From positions 1 to 64,000 of the forward strand of contig CAVZXS010000025.1 of NCBI GenBank assembly GCA_963779325.1: a stretch of DNA of 64,000 nucleotides. The letters are read 5' to 3'. A program made the position numbers and the translations under genes. This stretch comes from CAVZXS01 sp963779325 (GTDB lineage: Bacteria; Bacteroidota; Bacteroidia; Chitinophagales; Chitinophagaceae). The notes below the pieces were generated by a model. The model ran no database searches. It was not told the origin of the DNA and worked only from the letters and a program-made list of their open reading frames with translations. Shown one piece after another: positions 1 to 9,096 of this stretch. The first letter of the stretch is position 1, and every line of letters starts with the position of its first letter.

Positions 1-1
1 T

Positions 2-1336
2 CTTTTTGCATTTATGTATGCTAAGGCAAATTCTTATAGGGACGAGAGGTTGTCAAAAATGTTTAAGAGAGCTTTTTATTTTAAAATTTTTTGTTGCATT
101 GCCTTTACAAGCATCATGGAATTTTACTATAAAGGAGGTGATACTGAAATGTATTATTTAGCTACACAAGATTTACAAAAAGCGCTTATGGAAGGCGCTG
201 TATCACCTTTCACAATACTAACGCAGTTTAAGGTTGTAAACGTTCGTGATCCGCTGGCAGTATATTTTATCATGGACAGAGAAATATACCCTGTCTATGA
301 ATTTATGTTCTCATCAAGTAATTTCCTGGTTCCTAAGTTTGCGCTGCCTTTTTCATTAGTTTTTTTCAGCAGTTATTTATGTATAACTTTTTGTTTCGGC
401 TTTTTTGCTTTAGGAGGAGCTATAAGACTCTTTAAAACATTTTATCATTATTTTCCCCAATATTACCGGGAGCTGGGCTTTGCAATATTGTTTTTACCCA
501 GTGTAGCGTACTGGAGTTCCGGTTTATTAAAAGATTCTATTTGCTTTGGAAGTATCGGGTTTCTTATGTATGCCGTGTTGAACATTTTTATTTTAAGACG
601 AAATTATTTTTGGTCTATCTTCTGGCTTATCCTTGCCGGCGGCTTTCTCTTTTATATAAAAGTGTATATACTTTTAGCTATTGCACCGGGTATAGTGCTT
701 TGGCTTTTTGCAGAGTTTAATAAATTGGTGGAAGATAAAACTTTGAGAAGAGTATTGGCTTTAATTACACTTTCTGTTTCTGCATTAATAGGTTTTTTCC
801 TAATCAACTATATTACTTCTACCGAAAGTGCAAAAGCTTTTCGATTGGACAGCATTGCCGAAAGTTCTAATTATCAGCGTAACCAGTATAATGATATGTC
901 TACTTTTGATAAGGGATCCTATTTCAGAATTCAAACTACCAACCCGGTGTTAATGTTTCTTTACGGGATCGTAGCAGCTTTGTTCCGCCCTTTTATATGG
1001 GAAATTAACGGACCTACTGCCCTTCTCTCCGCATTGGAAGCACTTGGCTTTTTATACTTTACATTAATTATTATGTTTAAAAAAGGCATTGGTACTTTTT
1101 TCAGCAAAGCGGTTAGTCATCATTTACTTCAGTTGTGTTTGGTGTTTACATTAATATTTGCCGGCATAGTAGGCTCTACGGCCTTAAATTTCGGTTCGTT
1201 ATCAAGATATAAAATACCTTGCTTACCCTTTTATTTCTTGATGATACTTATCATCTTTCGGGAATTAGGTCTCCAATATCCGAAATGGTTCGCAAATATT
1301 TTAGGATATAATAAGAAAAAACAAACTTTCAGATAA
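2..1336 (+). CDS. Polytopic membrane protein, probable polysaccharide polymerase (5' partial)
   Basis: The reading frame is open to the left edge of the window, so the ATG at 14 is probably internal and the gene starts upstream. From that ATG it gives 440 residues made mostly of hydrophobic helices (about nine to ten segments) separated by short polar loops, with a longer polar stretch around residues 275-305. No sequence motif identifies a family. Position at the head of an exopolysaccharide gene cluster, abutting asnB with no gap (stop codon directly followed by the next ATG), fits a Wzy-like polymerase or other integral membrane enzyme acting on lipid-linked glycans. The function is inferred from topology and context only; a flippase or an EpsG-like protein are alternatives. 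Confidence 0.6.
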   Translation, partial: LFAFMYAKANSYRDERLSKMFKRAFYFKIFCCIAFTSIMEFYYKGGDTEMYYLATQDLQKALMEGAVSPFTILTQFKVVNVRDPLAVYFIMDREIYPVYEFMFSSSNFLVPKFALPFSLVFFSSYLCITFCFGFFALGGAIRLFKTFYHYFPQYYRELGFAILFLPSVAYWSSGLLKDSICFGSIGFLMYAVLNIFILRRNYFWSIFWLILAGGFLFYIKVYILLAIAPGIVLWLFAEFNKLVEDKTLRRVLALITLSVSALIGFFLINYITSTESAKAFRLDSIAESSNYQRNQYNDMSTFDKGSYFRIQTTNPVLMFLYGIVAALFRPFIWEINGPTALLSALEALGFLYFTLIIMFKKGIGTFFSKAVSHHLLQLCLVFTLIFAGIVGSTALNFGSLSRYKIPCLPFYFLMILIIFRELGLQYPKWFANILGYNKKKQTFR

Positions 1337-3190
1337 ATGTGCGGTATAGTTGGTTCGGTTAATTTTAAATTGAATACAAACATCACTGACGATGCGCTGT
1401 TGCACCGCGGACCCGATGCGCAAAACAGTTGGTCTGATGATAAAGTGGACTTTCGTCATTTCCGCCTTTCTATACAAGATTTAACGGGCGGTAAGCAGCC
1501 TATGTTTTTGCGTGATGATTATGTGGTTATTTATAACGGAGAAATTTATAACCATACGGAGCTGAGAAAAAAATATTCGTTGCAGTGTAGTACTTCGTCC
1601 GATACGGAAACACTGCTTCATTTGTATGATAAATTAGGGTTGGAATTTCTGAATGAAATGGATGCCATGTTTGCATTTGCACTTTTTGATAAAAGAAAAA
1701 ATCAACTTGTAATTGCAAGAGACAGATCGGGGAAAAAACCTTTATACTACTACAAAGACAATGAAAAATTTTTATTTGCCAGCGAACTGAATTGCCTGAA
1801 AGGATTACTTCCGCTGCAGGTAAATCAAAACAGCATCTGCCAATATCTTCGTTTTGGCGCCTTCAACGGAGAAAATACTCCTTACCATAACGTAAAAGAG
1901 TTGTTGCCGGGCTCTTACATGACTGTTGATGTAAATACTTTGGCAATTAATGAAAAACGCTGGTGGAGTATTGATGGATATTACGAACAAAAATCGTCAC
2001 ATGGATTGGAGGAGGCGCTGAGTAATGTGGACGGCTATTTGCACAGGGCTGTAAAAAGAAGAGTGGAGTCATCTGATCTTGAAGTGGGTTCTTTTCTAAG
2101 CGGCGGCATCGACAGCGGATTGGTTACGGCCATCGCGTCTGAATACAATTCATCATTAAAGACATTCACCGTTTCATTTCACGGAAGTTATGATGAAGCC
2201 CCTTTAGCAAAACTGGTAGCAAAGAAGTACAATACCAAGCATACGGAAATAAGTATTGGGTTTGACAATCTTTTAAATGATATAGAAACCATTCTTGGTA
2301 ATTACGGCGAACCATTTTGCGATGATTCAGCTATTCCTTCTTATTATGTGAGTAAAGAGGCTAAAAAATATTTAACGGTAATTTTAAACGGTGATGGTTC
2401 GGACGAAGTATTTGGCGGATACAGGCGGTATGTGCCGTTCTCTAAGTTTGATTTTTTTAATACATCGGGTTTTACAAGAGGCGCCGCTTCATTTTTAAAA
2501 CGTATTACACCGGTCGTTCACGAAAAACAATCGATGATGAATTACATGTATCGATTGTTTGATTTAGCTTCCAAGAAGGGATTGTCTTCTTATATTTCTT
2601 CCACTACTGATATTTTTGAAGGGTATGAGAAGTGCTTTATTAATTCGAATGATAGTTGCCTTGCTTCGTTAAAAGAAAAATTTCTGCAAATCAATAAATC
2701 TTCTTTATCCGGCTTGCAGAAAATTATGTGTATGGATTTCAACACAATTTTACCCGATGTTTTATTGGTTAAAATGGACATTGCTACGATGGCTCATTCA
2801 TTGGAAGGCCGCAGCCCTTTTTTATGTAAAGAAATACTTGAGTATGTACCGGGCTTAAACGATAAGCACAAAATAAACGGTAAAACGACGAAATACCTTC
2901 TGCGACAGTTGGCTAAAAAATATTTACCGGATGAATTAATAAATCAACCAAAACGCGGCTTTGAAGTGCCGTTAAAAAAATGGGTGGATAATGAATTGAA
3001 AGAAATGGTGTTTGATTCATTAAATAGATCGAACTCGTATGCCTGTCAGTTCGTTGATTTTAATTTTGTAAAAGACTTGCTGAACAGAAAGATAAACGTC
3101 TCGGATGAAAAAAGAGCCAAAATGCTGTTTTGCCTGCTGGCGTTAAATATTTGGAATAAGAAAAGCAATGAATATAATGTTGCACGCTGA
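1337..3190 (+). CDS. asnB: Asparagine synthase (glutamine-hydrolysing), AsnB family
   Basis: The 617-aa protein begins MCGIVGS, giving the N-terminal nucleophile cysteine (Cys2 before Met removal) of class II glutamine amidotransferases. The synthetase half follows, with the PP-loop ATP-binding motif SGGIDSG near residue 255 and a second conserved block GDGSDEVFGGYRR near residue 350. Length is normal for AsnB. The family converts aspartate to asparagine or, in polysaccharide and lipopolysaccharide clusters, is thought to amidate other carboxylates such as uronic acids. Its location inside an exopolysaccharide operon, starting immediately after the upstream stop and overlapping the deacetylase downstream by 23 nt, favours a role in sugar amidation over amino acid supply. 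That substrate is an inference. Confidence 0.92.
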   Translation: MCGIVGSVNFKLNTNITDDALLHRGPDAQNSWSDDKVDFRHFRLSIQDLTGGKQPMFLRDDYVVIYNGEIYNHTELRKKYSLQCSTSSDTETLLHLYDKLGLEFLNEMDAMFAFALFDKRKNQLVIARDRSGKKPLYYYKDNEKFLFASELNCLKGLLPLQVNQNSICQYLRFGAFNGENTPYHNVKELLPGSYMTVDVNTLAINEKRWWSIDGYYEQKSSHGLEEALSNVDGYLHRAVKRRVESSDLEVGSFLSGGIDSGLVTAIASEYNSSLKTFTVSFHGSYDEAPLAKLVAKKYNTKHTEISIGFDNLLNDIETILGNYGEPFCDDSAIPSYYVSKEAKKYLTVILNGDGSDEVFGGYRRYVPFSKFDFFNTSGFTRGAASFLKRITPVVHEKQSMMNYMYRLFDLASKKGLSSYISSTTDIFEGYEKCFINSNDSCLASLKEKFLQINKSSLSGLQKIMCMDFNTILPDVLLVKMDIATMAHSLEGRSPFLCKEILEYVPGLNDKHKINGKTTKYLLRQLAKKYLPDELINQPKRGFEVPLKKWVDNELKEMVFDSLNRSNSYACQFVDFNFVKDLLNRKINVSDEKRAKMLFCLLALNIWNKKSNEYNVAR

Positions 3191-4178
3191 TCATAGAAAT
3201 TTTGATTCGGGGAAATTTGTCATTTCACTTGACTATGAATTGATGTGGGGTGTACGTGATAAGCGCACCGTAGAATCATACGGCCAAAATATCCTCGGCG
3301 TCCAAAAAGTTATTCCCGCTTTACTGGATTTATTTAAAGAATATAATATTAAAGCTACTTTCTCTACGGTAGGTTTTTTATTTTATGATAATAAAAATGA
3401 ACTTTTTCAGAATATACCTGCCATAAAGCCGGCGTACACCAATCAAAATCTTTCACCTTACCCCGTACTTGAAACGATTGGTGACAATGAACAATCAGAT
3501 AAGTATCATTACGGACTCTCGTTGTTAAACATGATTAAAGATGATGGCAGGCACGAAATAGGTACACATACTTTTTGCCATTATTATTGTGTGGAAGATG
3601 GACAAACCATCGATGATTTTAGGGAGGATTTGAAAGCAGTTTTTAAAGCCGCATCGGACAGAGGCATTACTATAAAAAGCCTCGTTTTTCCCCGTAATCA
3701 GTACAATCCTGATTATTTGAAAGTTTGTTATGAGGCGGGCCTTACTTCATTTCGCGGCAATCCGTCATCTTGGTTATACGAGCCTAAAAAGAAAAATGAT
3801 GAATCGCTACTCAGGAGAAGCTTGCGATTAGCAGATGCTTATATAAATATTTCAGGTCATCATTGTTATGACGCAGCAACGGTTGCAGCATCTGTTCCTT
3901 ATAATGTGGCCGGCACAAGATTTTTAAGACCTTTCAGCAAAAAGTTAAAAATATTAGACGGACTGCGCCTGCGAAGAATAAAAAAGGGAATGTTATACGC
4001 GGCGAAGAATAAAAAACTATATCACCTTTGGTGGCATCCGCATAATTTTGGCGTTAATCTATCTGAGAATATCAATTTTCTTGAATCGATACTTGGTTAT
4101 TATAAACAACTGAACAAAGCTTATGGGTTCGAAAGTTGCACTATGACCGGTATCGCAGAAAAAATTTCCGGTAAATAA
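3168..4178 (+). CDS. Polysaccharide deacetylase family protein (NodB homology)
   Basis: A 336-aa protein with a NodB-like fold. The first motif is SLDYELMWG near residue 22, with the metal/catalytic aspartate, and the metal-binding HTFCH motif (H-x3-H) lies in EIGTHTFCHYY near residue 130. The family removes N- or O-acetyl groups from polysaccharides or acts on related C-N bonds. No signal peptide is visible, so it probably acts in the cytoplasm on a precursor. It overlaps the end of asnB by 23 nt and is followed three nt later by a formyltransferase-like gene, consistent with translational coupling in one operon. A deacetylase that exposes an amine before formylation by its neighbour is possible but unproven. 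Confidence 0.85.
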   Translation: MNIMLHADHRNFDSGKFVISLDYELMWGVRDKRTVESYGQNILGVQKVIPALLDLFKEYNIKATFSTVGFLFYDNKNELFQNIPAIKPAYTNQNLSPYPVLETIGDNEQSDKYHYGLSLLNMIKDDGRHEIGTHTFCHYYCVEDGQTIDDFREDLKAVFKAASDRGITIKSLVFPRNQYNPDYLKVCYEAGLTSFRGNPSSWLYEPKKKNDESLLRRSLRLADAYINISGHHCYDAATVAASVPYNVAGTRFLRPFSKKLKILDGLRLRRIKKGMLYAAKNKKLYHLWWHPHNFGVNLSENINFLESILGYYKQLNKAYGFESCTMTGIAEKISGK

Positions 4179-4181
4179 AAC

Positions 4182-4952
4182 ATGTCAAAAAAAATTGTAC
4201 TGCTCTGTTCTGATTGTTTTTCAACCGTAGCTGAATATAACTACCTTAAAAAGCATTACGATTTTGACGCTCTTATTGTAGAGCAGCCGGTAGGAAAGAA
4301 ACAGCTGATAAAAAGGAGAATAAAAAAGCTCGGTTATTTTAAAGTTGCCGGCCAGGTTTTATTTAGTTTATCTGTTGTGCCTTTTTTAAACCGGGTCAGT
4401 AAAAGACGAATTGCAGAAATTAAAGCGCTTTATAATTTTGGTGAAACGCCGCTTGATAAAGCTAAAGTTATTAATGTGCCGTCTGTAAATGATGTAATGT
4501 GTATTAATGAATTAAAGCGCCTTTTGCCGGATATTGTAATAGTGAACGGCACAAGAATTATCAGCAAAAATGTGTTGGATGCCGTAAAGGCTGTTTTCAT
4601 CAATATGCATACAGGCATTACGCCGCAATACAGAGGTGTTCACGGAGGTTATTGGGCCATGGTAAATAAAGACGTTGCACATTTCGGCGTTACCGTACAC
4701 TTAGTTGATAAAGGAATTGATACCGGTAATATTTTATACCAAGCCACTACGGTTCCTTCTTCTAAAGATAATTTTGTTACCTATCCTCTCTTGCAATTTG
4801 GCGAGGGAATTCCGCTGGTTAAAAAAGCAATTGATGATGTAATGCAAAACAAGCTAACCCCCATGTCTCATGCATCGGCAAACAGTAAGCTTTGGTCTCA
4901 CCCTTCACTTTGGCAATACTTGCGCAACAGGATTTTTCGGAGTATAAAGTAA
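4182..4952 (+). CDS. Formyltransferase-fold protein (Formyl_trans_N family)
   Basis: The 256-aa product carries the core of the 10-formyl-tetrahydrofolate-dependent transferases. The segment NMHTGITPQYRGVHG near residue 145 corresponds to the HxSLLPxYRG signature, with the conserved Asn and His, and VDKGIDTGNIL near residue 180 supplies the catalytic Asp. It is shorter than methionyl-tRNA formyltransferase and lacks its C-terminal domain, so it belongs with sugar N-formyltransferases or stand-alone formyltransferase-like proteins. Placed between a polysaccharide deacetylase and a GT4 glycosyltransferase, and in the same operon as an aminotransferase, it may formylate an amino sugar. The acceptor cannot be read from sequence. 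Confidence 0.82.
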   Translation: MSKKIVLLCSDCFSTVAEYNYLKKHYDFDALIVEQPVGKKQLIKRRIKKLGYFKVAGQVLFSLSVVPFLNRVSKRRIAEIKALYNFGETPLDKAKVINVPSVNDVMCINELKRLLPDIVIVNGTRIISKNVLDAVKAVFINMHTGITPQYRGVHGGYWAMVNKDVAHFGVTVHLVDKGIDTGNILYQATTVPSSKDNFVTYPLLQFGEGIPLVKKAIDDVMQNKLTPMSHASANSKLWSHPSLWQYLRNRIFRSIK

Positions 4953-4953
4953 T

Positions 4954-6120
4954 ATGTCTGCATCATTACCCAAACTGATACGTGTAACTACCGTGCCGAT
5001 GGCGCTGAAGCATTTACTTGCAGGTCAGATGCGCTACATGAGCGAAAACGGATTTGAAGTAATTATGGTGAGTGCCGATGGAAAGGAGATACATGATGTA
5101 GCAGCAAATGAAGGTTGCAAACATCACATTATTAATATGACGAGGAAGATTACGCCGGTGGCCGACCTTAGGTCTTTGTGGCAATTATATAAGTTTTTTA
5201 AAAAGGAAAAACCTGCTATCGTTCATTCACATACGCCCAAAGCGGGCCTGCTTGCTATGTTAGCCGCAAAATTCGCAGGTGTAAAAATTCGTATTCATAC
5301 CATTGCGGGCTTGCGTTTTATGACCTCGACGGGCTTTACAAAAAAAATATTGGTGTTCATGGAAAAGCTTACGGGTAGAGCCGCTACCCATGTATGGCCC
5401 AATAGTTTTTCAATATTGAAATATGTACAGGATAATAATTTAGTTGCTGAAAAGAAACTGAAGGTAATCGGCTTAGGTTCAAGTAACGGTATTAATCTTG
5501 CCCGTTTTAATGCATCAGCTTTAAAGCTTTCAAAAGTAGAGGAGCTGAAAAACCAATTGCAATACAATGAGAACTTTACCTACCTGCTTTCGGTGGGGCG
5601 TATTGTAAAGGACAAAGGAATTGATGAATTACTTGTTGCTTTTGATAAATTATATTTGCAAAATACTGATTTGCGCCTGATTCTTTTGGGATCGTTTGAA
5701 GAAGACCTGGACCCTGTAAGTGATACGGCAAAAAGAATTTTAAAAGAGCACCCGGGTATTATTCATATAAATTGGAGTGATGAGGTGGAGTATTACATGC
5801 ATCTTGCAGATATATTGGTACATCCGTCTTATCGCGAGGGGTTTCCGAATGTATTGCTGCAGGCCGGTGCTATGGGTTGTCCCGTCGTGTGTTCCCGTAT
5901 AGAAGGAAACATTGATATTATAGAGAACAAAAGCACAGGACTCATTTTTGAAACCAAGAACAAAAGAGATTTGACTGAAAAACTGACATTTGCATTGGCG
6001 CACCCGGATTTAATAAAGAGCTATGCTGCTGAATTACATAAAAAGGTTATAACCAATTTCGATCAAAGATTGGTTCATGAGTTAATAAAAAAAAAATACC
6101 TGGAACTATTAAGTGAGTAA
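4954..6120 (+). CDS. Glycosyltransferase family 4 (GT-B fold)
   Basis: A 388-aa GT-B enzyme. The N-terminal acceptor domain includes VHSHTPKAGLLAMLAAKFAGV, and a C-terminal GT4 donor domain runs from SVGRIVKDKGIDEL to HPSYREGFPNVLLQAGAMG. In the EX7E-type motif the second Glu is Gln (EGFPNVLLQA), a variation I associate with exopolysaccharide GT4 enzymes of this sort. It would add a nucleotide-activated sugar to the lipid-linked repeat unit on the inner face of the cytoplasmic membrane. It starts one nt after the formyltransferase gene ends and overlaps the downstream acyltransferase by 8 nt, so it is clearly part of the operon. Donor and linkage are unknown. Confidence 0.9.
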   Translation: MSASLPKLIRVTTVPMALKHLLAGQMRYMSENGFEVIMVSADGKEIHDVAANEGCKHHIINMTRKITPVADLRSLWQLYKFFKKEKPAIVHSHTPKAGLLAMLAAKFAGVKIRIHTIAGLRFMTSTGFTKKILVFMEKLTGRAATHVWPNSFSILKYVQDNNLVAEKKLKVIGLGSSNGINLARFNASALKLSKVEELKNQLQYNENFTYLLSVGRIVKDKGIDELLVAFDKLYLQNTDLRLILLGSFEEDLDPVSDTAKRILKEHPGIIHINWSDEVEYYMHLADILVHPSYREGFPNVLLQAGAMGCPVVCSRIEGNIDIIENKSTGLIFETKNKRDLTEKLTFALAHPDLIKSYAAELHKKVITNFDQRLVHELIKKKYLELLSE

Positions 6121-6751
6121 ATACGGTAAACATATAGCTCTTATAGGCTACTCAGGCCATGCTTATGTAGCCATTGATATATTATTATCTGCATCACAAA
6201 CAGTAACCGCCTACTGCGATGCGGAAGAAAAAGACCATAATCCCTTCTCGTTAACCTACTTGGGAAAAGAATCGGATACTGATGTGCAGGCAATTTTGAA
6301 GAAATACGATTATTTTATTGCAATAGGCGATAATGCCGCCCGCAGCAGATTACATAAAAATTTATTGCCTCTTCTCGGAAATCCGATTAATGCAATTCAT
6401 GCAACTGCCGTAATTTCGTCGTCTGTAAAGTTGAAAGACGGAATTTTTGCAGCAGCTAATGTAACCGTTAACCCGTTGGTGCAAATTGGCTCGGGAGTTA
6501 TTTGCAATACGTCATGCAGCATCGATCATGAATGCATAATTGATGATTTTGCGCATATAGGGCCCGGCGCGGTTTTGTGCGGTAATGTAAAAGTAGGCAG
6601 CCATACGTTTATAGGAGCCGGGGCGGTTATAAAACAAGGCATCAGTATAGGTAAAAATGTAATGATTGGTGCCGGCTGCGTAGTAGTAAAAGATGTAGAG
6701 GATAATTGTGTAATGGTGGGAAACCCGCAACGAAAAATAAATCATAAATAA
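6113..6751 (+). CDS. NeuD/PglD-type sugar O- or N-acyltransferase
   Basis: A 212-aa protein starting at a GTG that overlaps the end of the glycosyltransferase gene. The N-terminal part (IALIGYSGHAYVAIDIL) is the Rossmann-like PglD_N nucleotide-sugar-binding domain. The C-terminal half is a left-handed beta-helix of hexapeptide repeats (for example GAGAVIKQGISIGKNVMIGAG). The catalytic His equivalent is in CSIDHECIIDD near residue 140. Family members acetylate the 4-amino group of UDP-sugars (PglD) or sialic acids (NeuD). With a LegC-type aminotransferase two genes downstream and a PglC-type transferase beyond, it fits acylation of a 4-amino-4,6-dideoxy sugar. Confidence 0.88.
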   Translation: MSKYGKHIALIGYSGHAYVAIDILLSASQTVTAYCDAEEKDHNPFSLTYLGKESDTDVQAILKKYDYFIAIGDNAARSRLHKNLLPLLGNPINAIHATAVISSSVKLKDGIFAAANVTVNPLVQIGSGVICNTSCSIDHECIIDDFAHIGPGAVLCGNVKVGSHTFIGAGAVIKQGISIGKNVMIGAGCVVVKDVEDNCVMVGNPQRKINHK

Positions 6752-6770
6752 CAATAATAAATAAAAATCA

Positions 6771-7745
6771 ATGAAGAAAGTATTAGTAACAGGCGGTGCA
6801 GGTTATATAGGTTCTGTACTCGTTCGCATTTTATTGGACAACGGGTTTAATGTCCGTGCATTCGATTCCTTAAAATTTGGCGGCGACGCTTTGTATGATG
6901 TATCGCAAAATACAAATTTCGAGTTCATGAGAGGCGATCTTCGTAATGAAGCTGATGTAGATAAAGCGTTGCAGGGAATGGATTATGTAGCGCACCTGGC
7001 CGCTATTGTCGGCGATCCTGCCTGTTCTAAATTTTCGGATGAAGCAAAGGAAGTAAATGATACGGCGTCGGTCGCCTTTTTTGAAAGAGCTGAGAAAGCA
7101 GGTATCAAACGTTTTGTATTTGCCTCTACCTGCAGCAACTACGGTAAGATGGCTGATCCGGATTCTTTTGTTGATGAAAACTCGGAGTTGCGCCCCGTAT
7201 CATTATATGCCGAGCTGAAAGTAAAATTTGAAAACTATTTATTGAACGTAAGGAAAGATGCCAAAATCTGTGCTACCGCACTTCGGTTCTCTACAGTGTA
7301 CGGTTTTTCGCCGCGCATCCGTTTCGATTTAACTGTAAATGAATTTACCCGCAATGTGTGTATGACAGGCGAACAGGAAATATGGGGCCCGCAATTCAGC
7401 CGCCCTTATTGCCATGTAGATGATTTGGCAAGAGCCGTAATGCTGGTAATGGAATCACCCATGGAAAAAGTAAGAGCAAACGTTTTTAATGTAGGCGATA
7501 CAAAAGAAAACTACAGCAAGCGTATGCTGATGGAAGAAATACAAAAACAATTGCCTGATGTAAAAGCTATTTATGTAGATAAAACGGAAGACCCCAGAGA
7601 TTACCGTGTAAACTGCGATAAAATAAAAAATGAACTTGGGTTTACCATTACCAAAAAAGTTCCTGACGGTATAAACGAAATAATTAAACTGATGAAAAGC
7701 GGAATCATTGACGACCCGCATTCGCAGAAGTTCAGAAATATCTAA
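6771..7745 (+). CDS. NAD-dependent nucleotide-sugar epimerase/dehydratase
   Basis: A 324-aa extended short-chain dehydrogenase/reductase. The N-terminus VTGGAGYIGSVL is the GxxGxxG NAD-binding loop. The expected YxxxK catalytic pair is shifted: the sequence reads SLYAELKVKFE, which still gives Tyr-x3-Lys. The C-terminal substrate domain contains PQFSRPYCHVDD. It would epimerise or dehydrate an NDP-sugar for the polymer built by this cluster. It starts 19 nt after the acyltransferase gene. The exact reaction (4-epimerase, 4,6-dehydratase or reductase) cannot be decided from motifs. Confidence 0.88.
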   Translation: MKKVLVTGGAGYIGSVLVRILLDNGFNVRAFDSLKFGGDALYDVSQNTNFEFMRGDLRNEADVDKALQGMDYVAHLAAIVGDPACSKFSDEAKEVNDTASVAFFERAEKAGIKRFVFASTCSNYGKMADPDSFVDENSELRPVSLYAELKVKFENYLLNVRKDAKICATALRFSTVYGFSPRIRFDLTVNEFTRNVCMTGEQEIWGPQFSRPYCHVDDLARAVMLVMESPMEKVRANVFNVGDTKENYSKRMLMEEIQKQLPDVKAIYVDKTEDPRDYRVNCDKIKNELGFTITKKVPDGINEIIKLMKSGIIDDPHSQKFRNI

Positions 7746-7824
7746 TACCGCTTTTGCAACAAAAAGCTGATTCTTTAAACGCATCGGCATATACATTTTT
7801 TTAATTATAAATTTTTTAACCGAT

Positions 7825-8955
7825 ATGTTACTTCTTTCAGGCCCCAATATAGCAGGCAACGAATGGAAATATGTAAAAGACTGCCTGGATACAGGCTGGG
7901 TTTCTTCCGTAGGGGCCTATGTTACTCAATTTGAAAATATGGTGGCTGAGTTTGCGGGTTGCAAATACGGAGTGGCCACTTCCAACGGTACTTCTGCATT
8001 ACATATCTCTTTGATATTGGCAGGTGTAAAATCCAACGATTATGTGATTACACCCAATGTAACTTTTATAGCCAGCATCAACTCAATTAAGTATATCGGT
8101 GCCGACCCTATTTTAATTGATGTGGATACAAAAAACTGGCAAATGGATTTGGATTTGCTGGAAGAATTTTTAGAGAATGAAACCGATGAGAAAAACGGTG
8201 AAGTGTTTTATGTAAATGACGGCCGGACAATCAGTTGCATTATGCCTGTACACGTATTAGGGAATATTTGCGATATGGACAGGTTGATGCAGATTGCAAA
8301 GAAGTTTAACCTGAAAATTGTAGAAGATGCTACCGAATCACTGGGATCTTATTATAAAGGTAAACATACCGGAGGCTTTGGCACGATGGGCTGTTTCAGT
8401 TTCAACGGTAATAAAATAATTACAACGGGCGGCGGCGGTGTACTAGTTACCGATGATGAAGTATTAGCAAAAAAAGCGAAGCACCTTACTACGCAGGCTA
8501 AAAGTGATTCTTTTGAATATATTCATGATGAAGTGGGGTACAACTACCGATTGGTAAATGTATTGGCTGCCATGGGTGTGGCGCAAATGGAACTCCTGCC
8601 TTCATTTATAAAAAGAAAAAAAGAGATTGATGCTTTTTACAGAAAGGAATTGACAGGAGTAGGCGATATAAATTTCCAGGATATCAGTGCTGATACAGAT
8701 GCCAATTGTTGGCTATTTACTTTCGAAACTGAAAAACAAAAGGAAGTTTTAAAAGTACTGAACGATAATCAAATGCAGAGCCGGCCTTTTTGGGTACCTA
8801 TGAATCAACTCCGGATGTTCAAGGAGGATATTTATTACTCGAAAGATGACAGATCGAATTATATCTATCAGCGTTGTTTGAGTATTCCCTGCTCTACCTA
8901 TATAAAGGATGAAGATTTGGAAGCAGTAGCTCAAAAAATTAAATCGGTTTATTAA
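7825..8955 (+). CDS. LegC-family PLP-dependent sugar aminotransferase (DegT/DnrJ/EryC1/StrS)
   Basis: A 376-aa aminotransferase whose start (GPNIAGNEWKYVKDCLDTGW) and core resemble LegC-family enzymes. The PLP-binding lysine lies in FSFNGNKIITTGGGG near residue 197, and VEDATESLGS supplies the Asp that contacts the pyridine nitrogen. LegC-type enzymes transfer an amino group from glutamate to the 4-keto group of an NDP-4-keto-6-deoxy-amino sugar. Its product would be a substrate for the PglD-like acyltransferase or the formyltransferase upstream. An 80-nt gap separates it from the epimerase, and a strong intrinsic terminator lies 28 nt after its stop, so it probably ends the first transcription unit. 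Confidence 0.9.
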   Translation: MLLLSGPNIAGNEWKYVKDCLDTGWVSSVGAYVTQFENMVAEFAGCKYGVATSNGTSALHISLILAGVKSNDYVITPNVTFIASINSIKYIGADPILIDVDTKNWQMDLDLLEEFLENETDEKNGEVFYVNDGRTISCIMPVHVLGNICDMDRLMQIAKKFNLKIVEDATESLGSYYKGKHTGGFGTMGCFSFNGNKIITTGGGGVLVTDDEVLAKKAKHLTTQAKSDSFEYIHDEVGYNYRLVNVLAAMGVAQMELLPSFIKRKKEIDAFYRKELTGVGDINFQDISADTDANCWLFTFETEKQKEVLKVLNDNQMQSRPFWVPMNQLRMFKEDIYYSKDDRSNYIYQRCLSIPCSTYIKDEDLEAVAQKIKSVY

Positions 8956-8983
8956 TGTAAATAAAACCGCATAATGAACTTAA

Positions 8984-9020
8984 GAAAGGCCGCCTCAACC
9001 CGAGGCGGCCTTTCTTTTTT
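8984..9020 (+). terminator. Intrinsic terminator after the aminotransferase gene
   Basis: A perfect 13-bp stem (8984-8996 pairing with 9002-9014) rich in G/C closes a 5-nt loop and is followed by TTTTTT at 9015-9020. It lies inside the nominal N-terminal extension of the next reading frame, which shows that the ATG at 8974 is not the real start of that gene. Confidence 0.92.
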
Positions 9021-9065
9021 ATATAAAAGAATTTTAAGAGATACCGAATATCAACCGGTTTATTT

Positions 9066-9073
9066 TACTTTTG
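9066..9073 (+). promoter_or_regulatory. Candidate Bacteroidota -7 element (TACTTTTG)
   Basis: TACTTTTG matches the TAnnTTTG consensus and sits 24 nt before the ATG at 9097, downstream of the terminator. No clear -33 TTG was found at the usual spacing, so the call is weak. Confidence 0.35.
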
Positions 9074-9096
9074 ATGCTTACTACTTCATAAAACCT

